Positions 26,089 to 34,895 of a stretch of 64,000 bases of DNA are shown here, one piece after another. Below the pieces are notes generated by a model. The model saw nothing but the letters and a program-made list of their open reading frames with translations. It did not search any database and was not told the origin of the DNA. Source of the stretch: Microcystis panniformis FACHB-1757. Its GTDB lineage: Bacteria > Cyanobacteriota > Cyanobacteriia > Cyanobacteriales > Microcystaceae. The stretch lies in NCBI RefSeq assembly GCF_001264245.1, contig NZ_CP011339.1, positions 2,480,001-2,544,000 on the forward strand, given 5' to 3'. The stretch's first letter is position 1. Each line of letters begins with the position of its first letter. The position numbers and the translations under genes are program-made.

Positions 26089-27306
26089 TTAAGGGGCCAA
26101 AGCGTTACCGCGCAGGAGAGAACCGATGGTTTTAGCAGTAATCTTCATTTGTACGAGAGGATTAGCGGGAACAACGGTTTTATAGAGATAACTGTCAAAA
26201 GTCATCTTCTGTACGTCCTTATCGGAACACATTTCCACAAAAGCTTCCCGGGTGGCATCGGTACGGTAGAAAACCCGCTGCAGGATATCTAACACCAGAT
26301 AGGTCATACCGTATTTCTTATCCCAACGCTTGAGGTAGAGTTTTAACTCGTCCTCTGTGGGGATACGTTGGCCGCCGTTGGTGACTTCGACAATGGTTTC
26401 CGCACACATCCGCGCCGATTTAGCCGCGAAATAGATGCCTTCTCCCGAAGACTTCGTAACTGTTCCCGCAGCATCACCTACGAGGGCCACGCGACCAACT
26501 ACACGACGAGGACGGGGATGTTCGGGGATGGGGTGAGCCTCCACCCGGATGATTTCGCCACCTTCGAGACGACGGGCCGCACGAGCGCGAATACCAGCTT
26601 GTAGGTCTTTAATCATGGCTTTATTGACCTTCATTGTGCCAGTACCGACGGCGACGTGATCGTATTTGGGGAATACCCAAGCGTAGAAGTCGGGGGATAC
26701 GTCTTTTCCTACATACATTTCCGCCAGATCTTCGTAGTAGGCCATTTTATCTTGGGGGAGACGGATGCGTTCTTGGAAAGCGATCGCATAGTTGTAATCC
26801 CCAGCATCAATAGCTTTAGCAATGCGGGAATTAGCACCGTCGGCACCGATAACCACATCCACCTTCAGAGATTTCATTTCCCCTTGGGAATTGCCGTGGG
26901 AGTGATCAGCGTAGTGTAGGGTATAGGGATCGGTGCTATTGGTGGGAATGTCGAGACCGTAAACGGTTCCGTTGATTAAATGCGCTCCTAATTTATGGGC
27001 GCGTTCTCTCATAAAACCGTCGAGGACTTCCCGACGACACATTCCGATATATTCGTCTTGATTATCGAGATTAATATCGACTTCGACGTTAGAGGGGGAG
27101 ATCATTTTCATTTTTCTCACCCGGCGATCGATAATTTCAGGAGGTAGGTCAAATTCGCTCACCATACAGAGAGGAATCGCTCCACCACAGGGTTTAGCAT
27201 TATCTAATTTGCGTTCAAATAAATAGGTTTCAATGCCTGCTTTAGCTAATGTTTCTGCCGCCGAAGAACCGGCCGGCCCTGAACCCACAACAGCGACTCT
27301 TAACAC
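26089..27306 (-). CDS. chlP: Geranylgeranyl reductase
   Basis: A 405-residue flavoprotein. The FAD-binding motif is VAVVGSGPAGSSAAETLAKA at the N-terminus, PCGGAIP is the conserved substrate-side loop, and VVIGADGANSRIAKA and RVALVGDAAGTVTKSSGEG are the GD-type FAD motifs. ChlP reduces the geranylgeranyl group of chlorophyll or its diphosphate to phytyl, for chlorophyll and tocopherol. Length and motifs match cyanobacterial ChlP. It is monocistronic on the minus strand. Confidence 0.95.
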   Translation of the reverse strand: MLRVAVVGSGPAGSSAAETLAKAGIETYLFERKLDNAKPCGGAIPLCMVSEFDLPPEIIDRRVRKMKMISPSNVEVDINLDNQDEYIGMCRREVLDGFMRERAHKLGAHLINGTVYGLDIPTNSTDPYTLHYADHSHGNSQGEMKSLKVDVVIGADGANSRIAKAIDAGDYNYAIAFQERIRLPQDKMAYYEDLAEMYVGKDVSPDFYAWVFPKYDHVAVGTGTMKVNKAMIKDLQAGIRARAARRLEGGEIIRVEAHPIPEHPRPRRVVGRVALVGDAAGTVTKSSGEGIYFAAKSARMCAETIVEVTNGGQRIPTEDELKLYLKRWDKKYGMTYLVLDILQRVFYRTDATREAFVEMCSDKDVQKMTFDSYLYKTVVPANPLVQMKITAKTIGSLLRGNALAP

Positions 27307-27555
27307 TCAGGTTTTCTCCTACATACTTACGAGCGAGTACGCTTTGCAGTGTACCACAGGGGTTTAGCCGAAAGGAACGATATCCTCCGATTCTGCCCGA
27401 TCTTGCAACAGTGCTTAACATCCTCTGTTACAAAAGTTTATTTTACTGCCCGTAGATGTTTTTTTATCGATGTGTTGTATTGTGTTACACCCGTAGAGAA
27501 AAAAAGTGCTAAACCCCTCTCCCAAACTGGGAAAAGGGGATAGGTGCGAGGATTC

Positions 27556-28650
27556 TTAACCTCTTGCTTTCAACCAATCAGTAATAGCGGGGGGTAAATC
27601 CCGTTGCACTTTGCCACTGACATACATTCCGATATGTCCGACCGGGAAAGCACAAGCGGTATAGTCAGAAGTACCGATATAATTCCCTAAAGCGAGGGAA
27701 GAAGCGGGAGGTACAAGGTGATCTTTATCCGCATAAAGATTGAGAATTGGCATGGTCAGATTGTGTAAATCTACCCGTTTATCTCCTAACATCACTTCCC
27801 CTTTAATCAGTTTATTTTGCTGATAGAAATCCTTGAGGAACTGTCGGTAGGATTCTCCCGCTTGGTCGGGACTATCAAAAATCCATTTTTCCATACGCAG
27901 AAAATTAACTAATTTTGATTCGTCTTCCATGATGTCAGGAAAATCGAGGTATTTCTGATAACCTAACTGTAAAGGTTTCAATTCCAGAAACTCTAAGTTG
28001 AGAAAATCTCCTGGAATATTGCCCATAGTATCTACCATTAAATCGATGTCTAATGCTTCGGAACCCAAGGAACATCCCCCGCGCATATTTAAGAGGGTCT
28101 CGGTTTGATAAAAGTCCACCGGTGTCACCATTGTCACCAGATTTTTTATCTTATCAGGATAGAGGGAACTATAGCATAAACTAAAGGTTCCTCCCTGACA
28201 GATTCCCAACAGATTAATCTTGTCGAGATGGTGACTTTGACGAATAAAATCGACGCAATTATCCACATAACCATTGATATAATCATCAAGGGTTAACCAG
28301 CGATCGCTTCTGGTGGGATAGCCCCAATCAATTAAGTAGATATCTAAGCCTAATTTCAGCAGATTTGCCACTAAAGAACGCCCTTCCTGTAAATCTACCA
28401 TGTAGGGACGATTGACCAAGGCATAAACCATCAACAAGGGAATCTCGAAGGGTTTTTCGACCACGGGTTTAAAGTGGTAGAGAATGATTTTATCTTCCCG
28501 ATAAACTGCTTCTTTTTCCGAGACTCCACACTGAATATCTTCTTCTTTAACTCGTTTGAGATTGTCCAAACCTTTGAGATTTTTTTGAGTTAATTCTAGA
28601 TAATCTTGGGTAAAATCTTCCAGTTTCACTTGCGTCAAAAATGGCCACAT
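27556..28650 (-). CDS. phaC: Class III poly(3-hydroxyalkanoate) synthase, PhaC subunit
   Basis: A 364-residue alpha/beta hydrolase. The lipase-like box NLLGICQGGTFS places the catalytic Cys at residue 151. The Asp is probably in YADKDHLVPP and the His in FPVGHIGMYV. Length matches class III synthases, which need PhaE. It polymerises 3-hydroxybutyryl-CoA into storage polyester granules. phaE lies 184 bases upstream on the same strand, separated by tandem repeats. Confidence 0.95.
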   Translation of the reverse strand: MWPFLTQVKLEDFTQDYLELTQKNLKGLDNLKRVKEEDIQCGVSEKEAVYREDKIILYHFKPVVEKPFEIPLLMVYALVNRPYMVDLQEGRSLVANLLKLGLDIYLIDWGYPTRSDRWLTLDDYINGYVDNCVDFIRQSHHLDKINLLGICQGGTFSLCYSSLYPDKIKNLVTMVTPVDFYQTETLLNMRGGCSLGSEALDIDLMVDTMGNIPGDFLNLEFLELKPLQLGYQKYLDFPDIMEDESKLVNFLRMEKWIFDSPDQAGESYRQFLKDFYQQNKLIKGEVMLGDKRVDLHNLTMPILNLYADKDHLVPPASSLALGNYIGTSDYTACAFPVGHIGMYVSGKVQRDLPPAITDWLKARG

Positions 28651-28670
28651 AATTTAATTCTCCTAGAAAA

Positions 28671-28712
28671 GTGGGGAAGTGGGGAAGTGGGGAAGTGGGG
28701 AAGTGGGGAAGT
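28671..28712. repeat. Tandem GTGGGGAA repeats before phaC
   Basis: Five to six units of AGTGGGGA lie 20 bases upstream of phaC. They are followed, further from the gene, by four CTCCTGA units (about 28775-28808). The same GTGGGGAA unit occurs near 45110 and, reversed, near 3807. Copy number may vary between strains and could affect phaC translation. Confidence 0.75.
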
Positions 28713-28834
28713 GGGGGAATTTCAACTAAAACCCCTAAAACCCTAACACCCCAACACCCCATCACCCTATCTCCTGAATCCTGACTCCTGACTCCTGACT
28801 CCTGATAGCTTACCTGATTGTCAAGCACAATTAA

Positions 28835-29830
28835 CTAATTGTTACTTTCTACTGCTTGTTTTTCTCCTAAAGTTTTTTTGAGACTTTTTACCTCTTTGCG
28901 TAATTCATAGATAGTCCGATGAATTTCATCGACTTCGCTGCGGGTAGGCAGATTCATTGAGCGCAGGTAAATTTCCATTAAATCCTGCTGTTTGAGGCGA
29001 TAATCATTGAGGGAATTAATAAATTTTCCCCGTACTTTTAGGTTTTCTGGTTGACAAAAAGCCTTTTCAAAAATATCATCGGCGACGACACTCCACAGAT
29101 CTTGAAATTCTCGCCAATTCTTGACAGGTTGACCTTTTTCTGCTAGGAAAACTAATTTTTTAGTTAAAGCTTCAAAGGATTTAACTTGAATATCAGCCAG
29201 CACAATTTGATAGTTAATACTAGCTTGATAAAGAATGCGCCAAGTTTCAAAACTATCGAGTAATTTGCGGTTAAATTCTCGCGGCAATCCCAATAAAGGC
29301 ATCTGTAACCATTGGCCAAAAGTTTCATCATAAAACTTCTGCCAATAGATATTATTGAGTTCGATCAAAGAAGAAGTATTACCTAACCAAGCTTTGGTTA
29401 TTGTGTCATTTGACAGCACCAAAGGATCGAACCATAAATGATTGAGACTTTGCAATTGTTGCAGGTAAATTGTCCATAGTTGACTGACATCTTGACTACT
29501 TTGGGAAGTGGTAGTAGTAAAACTATTCAGTTGACCGCGCATCTGTTGGGTATAATTATTTAAAATTGTTTGCCAGTCTTCTCCTGTTTGCATTTTCGGA
29601 AAGATATTTTCCCAAGCTTCCATCGATAATTTTAGGAATTTGATCAATAAATCCCGATTATCAAAATAGCGCTGGGTTGCCTCTTGTAATTCTGGTTTAA
29701 TATTGCCCATAGGAGTCGGTATCGCCCCCATCATATCAAACCAACTTGACCACATTTTTGCCCCGGTTTCCGTCCAAAGATTGACGTAATCCGCAGCCAT
29801 CTCACTCCAAGCTTGTGTCGGTTTATCCAT
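28835..29830 (-). CDS. phaE: Class III PHA synthase subunit PhaE
   Basis: A 331-residue helical protein (W-rich N-terminus: AWSEMAADYVNLWTETGAKM, then PLLGLPREFNRKLLDSFETW). The C-terminal third has RSEVDEIHRTIYELRKEVKS, a coiled-coil-like end typical of PhaE. PhaE has no catalytic residues of its own and activates PhaC. It is upstream of phaC on the same strand, as in other cyanobacteria. Confidence 0.93.
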   Translation of the reverse strand: MDKPTQAWSEMAADYVNLWTETGAKMWSSWFDMMGAIPTPMGNIKPELQEATQRYFDNRDLLIKFLKLSMEAWENIFPKMQTGEDWQTILNNYTQQMRGQLNSFTTTTSQSSQDVSQLWTIYLQQLQSLNHLWFDPLVLSNDTITKAWLGNTSSLIELNNIYWQKFYDETFGQWLQMPLLGLPREFNRKLLDSFETWRILYQASINYQIVLADIQVKSFEALTKKLVFLAEKGQPVKNWREFQDLWSVVADDIFEKAFCQPENLKVRGKFINSLNDYRLKQQDLMEIYLRSMNLPTRSEVDEIHRTIYELRKEVKSLKKTLGEKQAVESNN

Positions 29831-29909
29831 TATTTTTGCCCTTTTCCTTTAACGCTGATTTCGCTAGTTTACTAACCCACCCTACACCCGATAACTAATA
29901 ACTGATAAG

Positions 29910-30122
29910 TCATATTTTTCCAGACTTGGCAATTTTTGCTAGTAATCTTAACGCTTCATTGACTGAGGCTGAATCTTGAAAAATTTCCGCCACATCGGGA
30001 GCGAGAATTATCACATTACTAGCCTGTCGATAAGCTTGATAATATTTGCCACGAATACCACTGGAAAAGTCATATTCAGACCTCATCTCGTCACTAACCG
30101 TTTCTTCAGACTCCTGATTCAT
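29910..30122 (-). CDS. Small antitoxin-like protein
   Basis: A 70-residue protein with the phrase MRSEYDFSSGIRGKYYQAYR, seen from memory in many cyanobacterial antitoxins, followed by VIILAPDVAEIF and ASVNEALRLLAKIA. The start could be the ATG at 30122 or the internal one at 30086. It overlaps by 17 bases the remnant of a BrnT-type gene upstream, its likely former partner. It lies within the pha cluster and is probably unrelated to polyester synthesis. Confidence 0.65.
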   Translation of the reverse strand: MNQESEETVSDEMRSEYDFSSGIRGKYYQAYRQASNVIILAPDVAEIFQDSASVNEALRLLAKIAKSGKI

Positions 30123-30300
30123 AATTTTTTCTCTCCTGTTTACTAGCTAAACGGGCGCTAATTAAGTGAATCTCATTTTCTCTTTCTGTATGGGATATGA
30201 CTAACAGCTTTTGTGATTTTGACTGTCCTATCGTCAGAAAACGAAACTCACCCACTGAATCAAGCAACTTAGCAGGGACAATAACAAACACATTTTCCAT
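30106..30300 (-). pseudogene. BrnT-type toxin, N-terminus lost
   Basis: The frame reads MENVFVIVPAKLLDSVGEFR, then FLTIGQSKSQKLLVISHTER and IHLISARLASKQERKNYE. The last 45 residues match the C-terminus of BrnT ribonuclease toxins, but the N-terminal half with its conserved acidic and basic residues is absent. The upstream DNA is the TGATAAC tandem array, so the repeat probably replaced the start. It is unlikely to be active. Confidence 0.75.
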
Positions 30301-30310
30301 CTTTGAATTA

Positions 30311-30406
30311 GATAACTGATAACTCACCCACTGATAACTCACCCACTGATAACTGATAACTGATAACTGATAACTGATAACTGATAACTGATAACTGATA
30401 ACTGAT
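30311..30406. repeat. TGATAAC heptamer tandem array
   Basis: About a dozen units of TGATAAC or close variants (ACTGATAACTCACCC). Similar arrays occur at 35534-35577, 38740-38770, 41615-41667 and 45280-45307. It directly follows phaB and reaches the decayed BrnT gene. This is a typical short tandem repeat of cyanobacteria. Confidence 0.85.
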
Positions 30407-31122
30407 TAGGTGTGATGGGCCCCATTAACTCTGAGGACTTCTCCAGAGACATAACTGCTGGCAACAGGAGAGAGTAAATAGGCAGTTGCCCAGGCGATAT
30501 CTGCGGGTTCACCGAAGCGACGACAGGGAATTTCGGCGGTGATTTTATCGCGAACTTTATCGGGAATCGCTAAAGTCATTTCCGTGTTAATAAACCCCGG
30601 CGCAATCGCATTGGCGCGAATATTATAACGGGCAGCTTCTCGCGCTAGGGATTTGACTAAACCGATAACTGCCGCTTTTGTAGCCGCGTAATTAGTTTGG
30701 CCGGCATTACCGCGATCACCGGAAATAGAACTAATACAAACGATCGATCCCGCTTGTCGTTCGTACATTCCCTCAATAAACGGCTTAATCGTGTGATTAA
30801 CCCCTTTTAAGTTGACATTAATCACTAAATCCCAATCTAGGGGCGTTAATTTAGGGAAAAAGTTGTCTCTGGTAATCCCCGCGTTAGCGACGATACCGTA
30901 AACCGGTCCCAATTCCGCTTCAATTTGTTTAGCTGCCGCTTCCATGGATTCCAACTTAGTCACGTCGGCCACAATGCCTAAACCCTGGGGATTATCCGTG
31001 GCTAAATCCGTGTAAGCCACCTTAGCCCCCAAATCTATCAAAAGAGAGACAATAGCCGCCCCAATGCCTCGATTTCCGCCCGTAACGACGATAACTTTCT
31101 CCTCTAGTCCCAGAGATACCAT
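30406..31122 (-). CDS. phaB: Acetoacetyl-CoA reductase
   Basis: A 238-residue short-chain dehydrogenase. The dinucleotide motif is VVTGGNRGIGAAI, the NAG motif is GIVANAGITRDNFF, the catalytic Ser is in IVCISSISGDRG and Tyr/Lys in NYAATKAAV. The C-terminus YVSGEVLRVNGAHHT is PhaB-like. It reduces acetoacetyl-CoA to (R)-3-hydroxybutyryl-CoA with NADPH. It lies 12 bases downstream of phaA, so the pair forms an operon. Confidence 0.95.
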   Translation of the reverse strand: MVSLGLEEKVIVVTGGNRGIGAAIVSLLIDLGAKVAYTDLATDNPQGLGIVADVTKLESMEAAAKQIEAELGPVYGIVANAGITRDNFFPKLTPLDWDLVINVNLKGVNHTIKPFIEGMYERQAGSIVCISSISGDRGNAGQTNYAATKAAVIGLVKSLAREAARYNIRANAIAPGFINTEMTLAIPDKVRDKITAEIPCRRFGEPADIAWATAYLLSPVASSYVSGEVLRVNGAHHT

Positions 31123-31134
31123 AGCTTTTTCCTC

Positions 31135-32325
31135 CTAAACTCTTTCAATTGCGATCGCTGTTCCGCCACCGGTCCCATGACAGATGGCCCCCATACCGAG
31201 GGTTTTATCCTGTACTTTCAACGCGTTAATTAACGTCACCAGAATCCGCGCGCCGGAAGCGCCGATAGGATGACCCAAGGCGATCGCACCACCGTGAACG
31301 TTTTGTTTTTCCCTCGCTAACCCCAGATCCATCTCAAAAAGCAGATTATTTAAGGCAAAAGCTTCGTTATTTTCCACTAAATCGAAATCTTCGATCGTTT
31401 TATCTAGGGATGCCAGTAATTTTTTCACCGCGAGGACGGGGAACTCTGGGAAGCGATCGGTTTTTCCAGCACCCACAGCACCGCCAAGGATTTTGGCAAT
31501 TGGTTTTAAACCGTACTGATCCACAGCTTTTTGACTGGCTAAAAGGATAGCGGCGGCCCCATCGGAAATCTGACTACTATTCCCCGCGGTTAAAACTCCC
31601 GACGGATTAAAAGCCGGCCGCAGTTTTCCTAAACCTTCCGGGGTACTATCGGAACGAATACCCTCATCTTGAGCGATAATTGTGGAACCTTTCTTAGATT
31701 TAAGCTCAATTGGCACGATTTCACCGTTAAACCAGCCTTTTTCTGTGGCTGTGGCCGCTCTTTGGTGGGATAAAGCGGCAATTTCATCTAATGCTTGCCG
31801 AGAGACACCGCGATCGAGACAGAGGCGATCGACTTGGGAACCCATGCCCTCAGTCGTGGTAGCATCGGTTAAGCCATCGTGGAGTAATAGGTCGGTTAAT
31901 TGTTCCGGCGCACCCATGAGGAATTTATAACCCCACCGGGCCCGATGGGAGAGAAAAAAGCCGGTTTGGGACATGGATTCAATACCACCAGCGAGGATGA
32001 GATCCGCTTCTCCAGCGCGAATTGAGGTAGCAGCGTTACTAACGGCAATCATTCCCGAAGAACAAACCATATCCACCCGATATCCGTCCACGCTTACGGG
32101 AATTCCTGCTTTAATCGCCGCTTGTCGGGGAATTAACTGACCATGACCCGATCCCAAAACATTGCCGAAAATATACAAATCTAGGGCTTCTGGGGGCAAA
32201 TTAGCGATTTCTAGGGCAGATTTCATCACTGTTGCCCCTAAATCGGCCGGGGATAATCCGATTAATCCCCCACCAAAACGACCAATTGGAGTCCGGACAG
32301 CGGCCACGATATAAACTTCTTGCAT
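31135..32325 (-). CDS. phaA: Acetyl-CoA acetyltransferase (beta-ketothiolase)
   Basis: A 396-residue thiolase. The acylated Cys is at residue 88 (DMVCSSGM), the His is in IALGHPIGASGARI, and the second Cys is in MGAICHGTGGG. It condenses two acetyl-CoA molecules to acetoacetyl-CoA, the first step of polyhydroxybutyrate synthesis. I chose the ATG at 32325 (MQEVYIVAAVRTPIG) because the thiolase fold begins there. The promoter should lie in the region shared with the divergent oxidoreductase gene. Confidence 0.95.
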   Translation of the reverse strand: MQEVYIVAAVRTPIGRFGGGLIGLSPADLGATVMKSALEIANLPPEALDLYIFGNVLGSGHGQLIPRQAAIKAGIPVSVDGYRVDMVCSSGMIAVSNAATSIRAGEADLILAGGIESMSQTGFFLSHRARWGYKFLMGAPEQLTDLLLHDGLTDATTTEGMGSQVDRLCLDRGVSRQALDEIAALSHQRAATATEKGWFNGEIVPIELKSKKGSTIIAQDEGIRSDSTPEGLGKLRPAFNPSGVLTAGNSSQISDGAAAILLASQKAVDQYGLKPIAKILGGAVGAGKTDRFPEFPVLAVKKLLASLDKTIEDFDLVENNEAFALNNLLFEMDLGLAREKQNVHGGAIALGHPIGASGARILVTLINALKVQDKTLGMGAICHGTGGGTAIAIERV

Positions 32326-32544
32326 AGACTTCTCTCTATTGGGAAGCGAAGATACTAGATAGAATTTGCTTAAGAATATCGAGTCCGAAAAAAGCAAAAT
32401 CCCAATTGACTGTCATTGGTTACAAGTTCTTGGCCTCGATGCCTTGAGTTTTTGTCTATCTACTCTCGATCTTGCAACAGAATTTCTGTGTCAGAAGATA
32501 TATTCATTAGAATTTAACTTTTCTGGTAGCAATCCCCTTTTTTT

Positions 32545-33678
32545 ATGGATTTAGTCAAGCGTCTAGTTTTTATCGGTGGTGGCCATAGTCATGCGATCGC
32601 TCTTCGTCTTTGGGGGCAATCACCTCTCAAAAACGTTCAATTAACTTTAATTAGCGATGTCACCCATACCCCCTATTCGGGAATGTTACCCGGCCACATC
32701 GCCGGTTTTTATGATTTTGCCGAGACTCATATCGATTTACCTTCTCTAGCTAGGTATTCTCAAGCGCAATTCTGTTTAGATAAGGCCACTAACATAGATA
32801 CAAAAAAATGTCAAGTAATTTGTCATAATTCTTCACCAATTCCCTTTGATTATCTCTCGATCGATATTGGCAGCATCCCGGCAGTGGATAATGTTATCGG
32901 TGCTAAAGAGTACGCTATCCCCGCCAAACCAGTGCCGATTTTTCGGGAAGGATGGCAAGAAATCCTGAAAAAAGCGGTTAGTAACCCTAATAATACTCTA
33001 AATATCGTCATTGTTGGTGGGGGTGCCGGCGGAGTCGAATTAGCTTTAAATATGCAGTCCCGTTTGACCAAAATTCTCAACTCTAGCAGTAATTTGAATT
33101 TATCTCTAATTCATCGAGGAAAAAAACTACTACCGGCCCATAATAATTGGGTCGGTCAACGTTTAGAGAATATTTTTAAACAAAGGGGAATTAGATTATA
33201 TTTATCCACGGATGTGACGGCAGTGCAAGCAGATCGGATTATCTGTGCATCGGGGTTAGTTTTGCCGATGGATTATACAATTTGGGTAACGACTGCCTCG
33301 GCCCCTAGTTGGATTAAAGCGTCGGGATTACTGACAGATGAACAAGGGTTTATTTTGGTGAATAATTATCTGCAATCTCTTTCCCATCCCCATATTTTTG
33401 CCGTGGGAGATATTGCCACGATTCCAGATTATCCCCGTCCGAAAGCGGGAGTTTTTGCCGTCCGACAAGGAAAACCCCTGTTCGATAATTTAGTCAGAAT
33501 TCTGCAAAATCAGCCCCTAAAACCCTATTTTCCCCAGAAAAATTATCTGAGTTTAATCGGGACGGGAGACCAAAAAGCGATCGCATCTAGGGGCGGTTTT
33601 GGCTGGCAATCACCGTTATTATGGTTATGGAAAGATCGGATCGATCGAGCTTTTATGAGACAATTTGAACAAAAATGA
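32545..33678 (+). CDS. FAD/NAD oxidoreductase, SelD-fusion N-terminal half
   Basis: A 377-residue pyridine nucleotide-disulphide oxidoreductase-type protein: LVFIGGGHSHAIALRLWG, SDVTHTPYSGMLPGHIAGFY, a second Rossmann motif IVIVGGGAGGVELALNMQ, and GDIATIPDYPRPKAGVFAVR. From memory this is the N-terminal half of the long cyanobacterial selenide-water dikinase (SelD) fusions. Those continue after DRIDRAFM into the kinase domain, but here the frame stops at TGA 33676-33678 and no SelD domain follows. It may be a natural stand-alone form or a gene truncated by rearrangement; the TniQ fragment overlaps its end. Confidence 0.75.
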   Translation: MDLVKRLVFIGGGHSHAIALRLWGQSPLKNVQLTLISDVTHTPYSGMLPGHIAGFYDFAETHIDLPSLARYSQAQFCLDKATNIDTKKCQVICHNSSPIPFDYLSIDIGSIPAVDNVIGAKEYAIPAKPVPIFREGWQEILKKAVSNPNNTLNIVIVGGGAGGVELALNMQSRLTKILNSSSNLNLSLIHRGKKLLPAHNNWVGQRLENIFKQRGIRLYLSTDVTAVQADRIICASGLVLPMDYTIWVTTASAPSWIKASGLLTDEQGFILVNNYLQSLSHPHIFAVGDIATIPDYPRPKAGVFAVRQGKPLFDNLVRILQNQPLKPYFPQKNYLSLIGTGDQKAIASRGGFGWQSPLLWLWKDRIDRAFMRQFEQK

Positions 33679-33940
33679 TGAGTTGCTTTGTCATAGGATT
33701 GAATGGCAGTTTAAGTCGGTTGGGAGGTGTGAGAAGCATGACTTAAAGTTGTTGTCTAAATGTCCAAATCGTGAGAAAAAGTTTAAGATTGCTGCTTTGT
33801 GGGAGTTTGAAGAATTTGAAGGCGCAGTTTGCGATCGCTGTTTTCTCTCTTTTGCTGAGATGAGAAACTGCAAACATCGAAAGAATCTTAAAAAATTTGA
33901 CTCTAAGGGAAAAATAAATAGCAATATAGCTCTAATATAA
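33665..33940 (+). pseudogene. C-terminal fragment of a type V-K CAST-like TniQ
   Basis: Residues CHRIEWQFKSV, CEKHDLKLLSKCPN, KKFKIAALWE, VCDRCFLSFAEM line up, from my memory of the protein, with the C-terminal zinc-ribbon region of the short TniQ in V-K CRISPR-associated transposons (CHRIEWQYKSV, CDRHQLKILAKCPNC, MPALWEDGCCHRC, PFAEM). One ribbon Cys is changed (CPNR), a short insertion lies after ALWE, and the C-terminus is extended. The N-terminal 90 or so residues are absent. No tnsB, tnsC, cas12k, tracrRNA or CRISPR array is visible in the window. TniQ links the Cas12k target complex to TnsC; this fragment is probably a dead relic. Confidence 0.72.
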
Positions 33941-33962
33941 ATTTAGAGCCAAGAGGATATTT

Positions 33963-34193
33963 ATGTTTAATTTTAACATAGAAGACTATTTAACGGATAC
34001 AAAATTAATTAGAATGTCGATTTCCTATGCAATGTATAGTAGGCTTAATGACGATCAATTTTGTAATTTTTTTGAACTAAGTATCAATTGTAAAAATCAA
34101 AATAAAATCGACCTTTTAGTTGAATATATTAAAAATATCTACTCTTTAAAACAACCTTATATACCAGATGAGTCATTTAAAATAAGGAAGTAA
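33963..34193 (+). CDS. Small AT-rich protein of unknown function
   Basis: A 76-residue frame, MFNFNIEDYLTDTKLIRMSI to KQPYIPDESFKIRK, rich in Asn, Ile and Lys and lower in GC than its neighbours. I recognise no domain. A ribosome-binding-site-like GAGGAT lies six bases upstream. It sits between the TniQ fragment and a toxin-antitoxin remnant, so it may be cargo or debris. Confidence 0.4.
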   Translation: MFNFNIEDYLTDTKLIRMSISYAMYSRLNDDQFCNFFELSINCKNQNKIDLLVEYIKNIYSLKQPYIPDESFKIRK

Positions 34194-34215
34194 AGCGATA
34201 AATCAACAAAATGCT

Positions 34216-34575
34216 ATGGTCATCAATCTCAATATCCCACCCTCCCAACCATCAGCTAATCTAAAGGTAAAAATACTGATAGAAACCCTTAAAAATGGTC
34301 AATATGCTGTATCTATCGCTGAATTGCCTCATTTTCGAGTCCAAGCACCCACCAAAGAAGAAGCCATTTCCCAACTACAAACAACCTTTATCGAACAAAT
34401 TAGCCAAATTGAAACGATATCATGGACAACACCCCTAGATAACCCCTCACCCAATTGGCGAGAATTTGCAGGTATCTTTGAAAATGACGCAGATTTTCAA
34501 GAAATCATGGATACACTTCAAGCAGAACGTACTTTAGATGATGACAGTGAAGTAGATCCCTCATATTATCTGTAG
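34216..34575 (+). CDS. HicB-like antitoxin paired with a PIN toxin
   Basis: A 119-residue protein with a HicB-like partial RNase H-fold strand pattern (LKVKILIETLKNGQYAVSIA, ELPHFRVQAPTKEEAISQLQ) and an acidic C-terminus (IFENDADFQEIMDTLQAERT). Comparable proteins are found just upstream of VapC-type PIN toxins in cyanobacteria. The toxin gene starts 13 bases downstream but is truncated. This gene appears complete. Confidence 0.62.
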   Translation: MVINLNIPPSQPSANLKVKILIETLKNGQYAVSIAELPHFRVQAPTKEEAISQLQTTFIEQISQIETISWTTPLDNPSPNWREFAGIFENDADFQEIMDTLQAERTLDDDSEVDPSYYL

Positions 34576-34588
34576 AGGATAAAGATTT

Positions 34589-34771
34589 GTGTCTCAATAT
34601 ATTCTCGATACTGACCATATTTCCCTAATTCTTGGCAATCATCCCCAAGTTATTGCTAATGCGTCCCGTCATTCCATTTCCGTTACAATCATTACTGTTC
34701 AGGAACTTTTCAGTGGAAGGAACCACAGAGACACAGAGGACACAAAGATCGATCGCTACTATATAAGTTAA
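34589..34771 (+). pseudogene. VapC-like PIN toxin, truncated
   Basis: A GTG start gives MSQYILDTDHISLILGNHP, with the first PIN-domain Asp residues (LDTDH), then VTIITVQELFSG. After about 43 residues the sequence runs into a repeat-like region (ACCACAGAGACACAGAGGAC) and stops. At least 80 residues of the ribonuclease domain, with its other acidic residues, are missing. The upstream antitoxin is intact. Confidence 0.8.
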
Positions 34772-34796
34772 ACTTAAGTAGGGAGGCACAATTATT

Positions 34797-34862
34797 TGTA
34801 GGATGGGTTAGCGGTAGCGTAACCCATGCGGGCGTTGGGTTTCATGCTTCAACCCAACCTAC
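34797..34862. repeat. MITE-like inverted repeat
   Basis: TGTAGGATGGGTTAGCGGTA to CTTCAACCCAACCTACG. The ends GTAGGATGGGTT and AACCCAACCTAC are near-perfect inverted repeats. The pattern of GGGTT and AACCC ends is common in cyanobacterial dispersed repeats. The rest of 34772-35084 has no gene. Confidence 0.6.
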
Positions 34863-34895
34863 GTTTATCTTATATTTAATTCCACCCACCCACTT

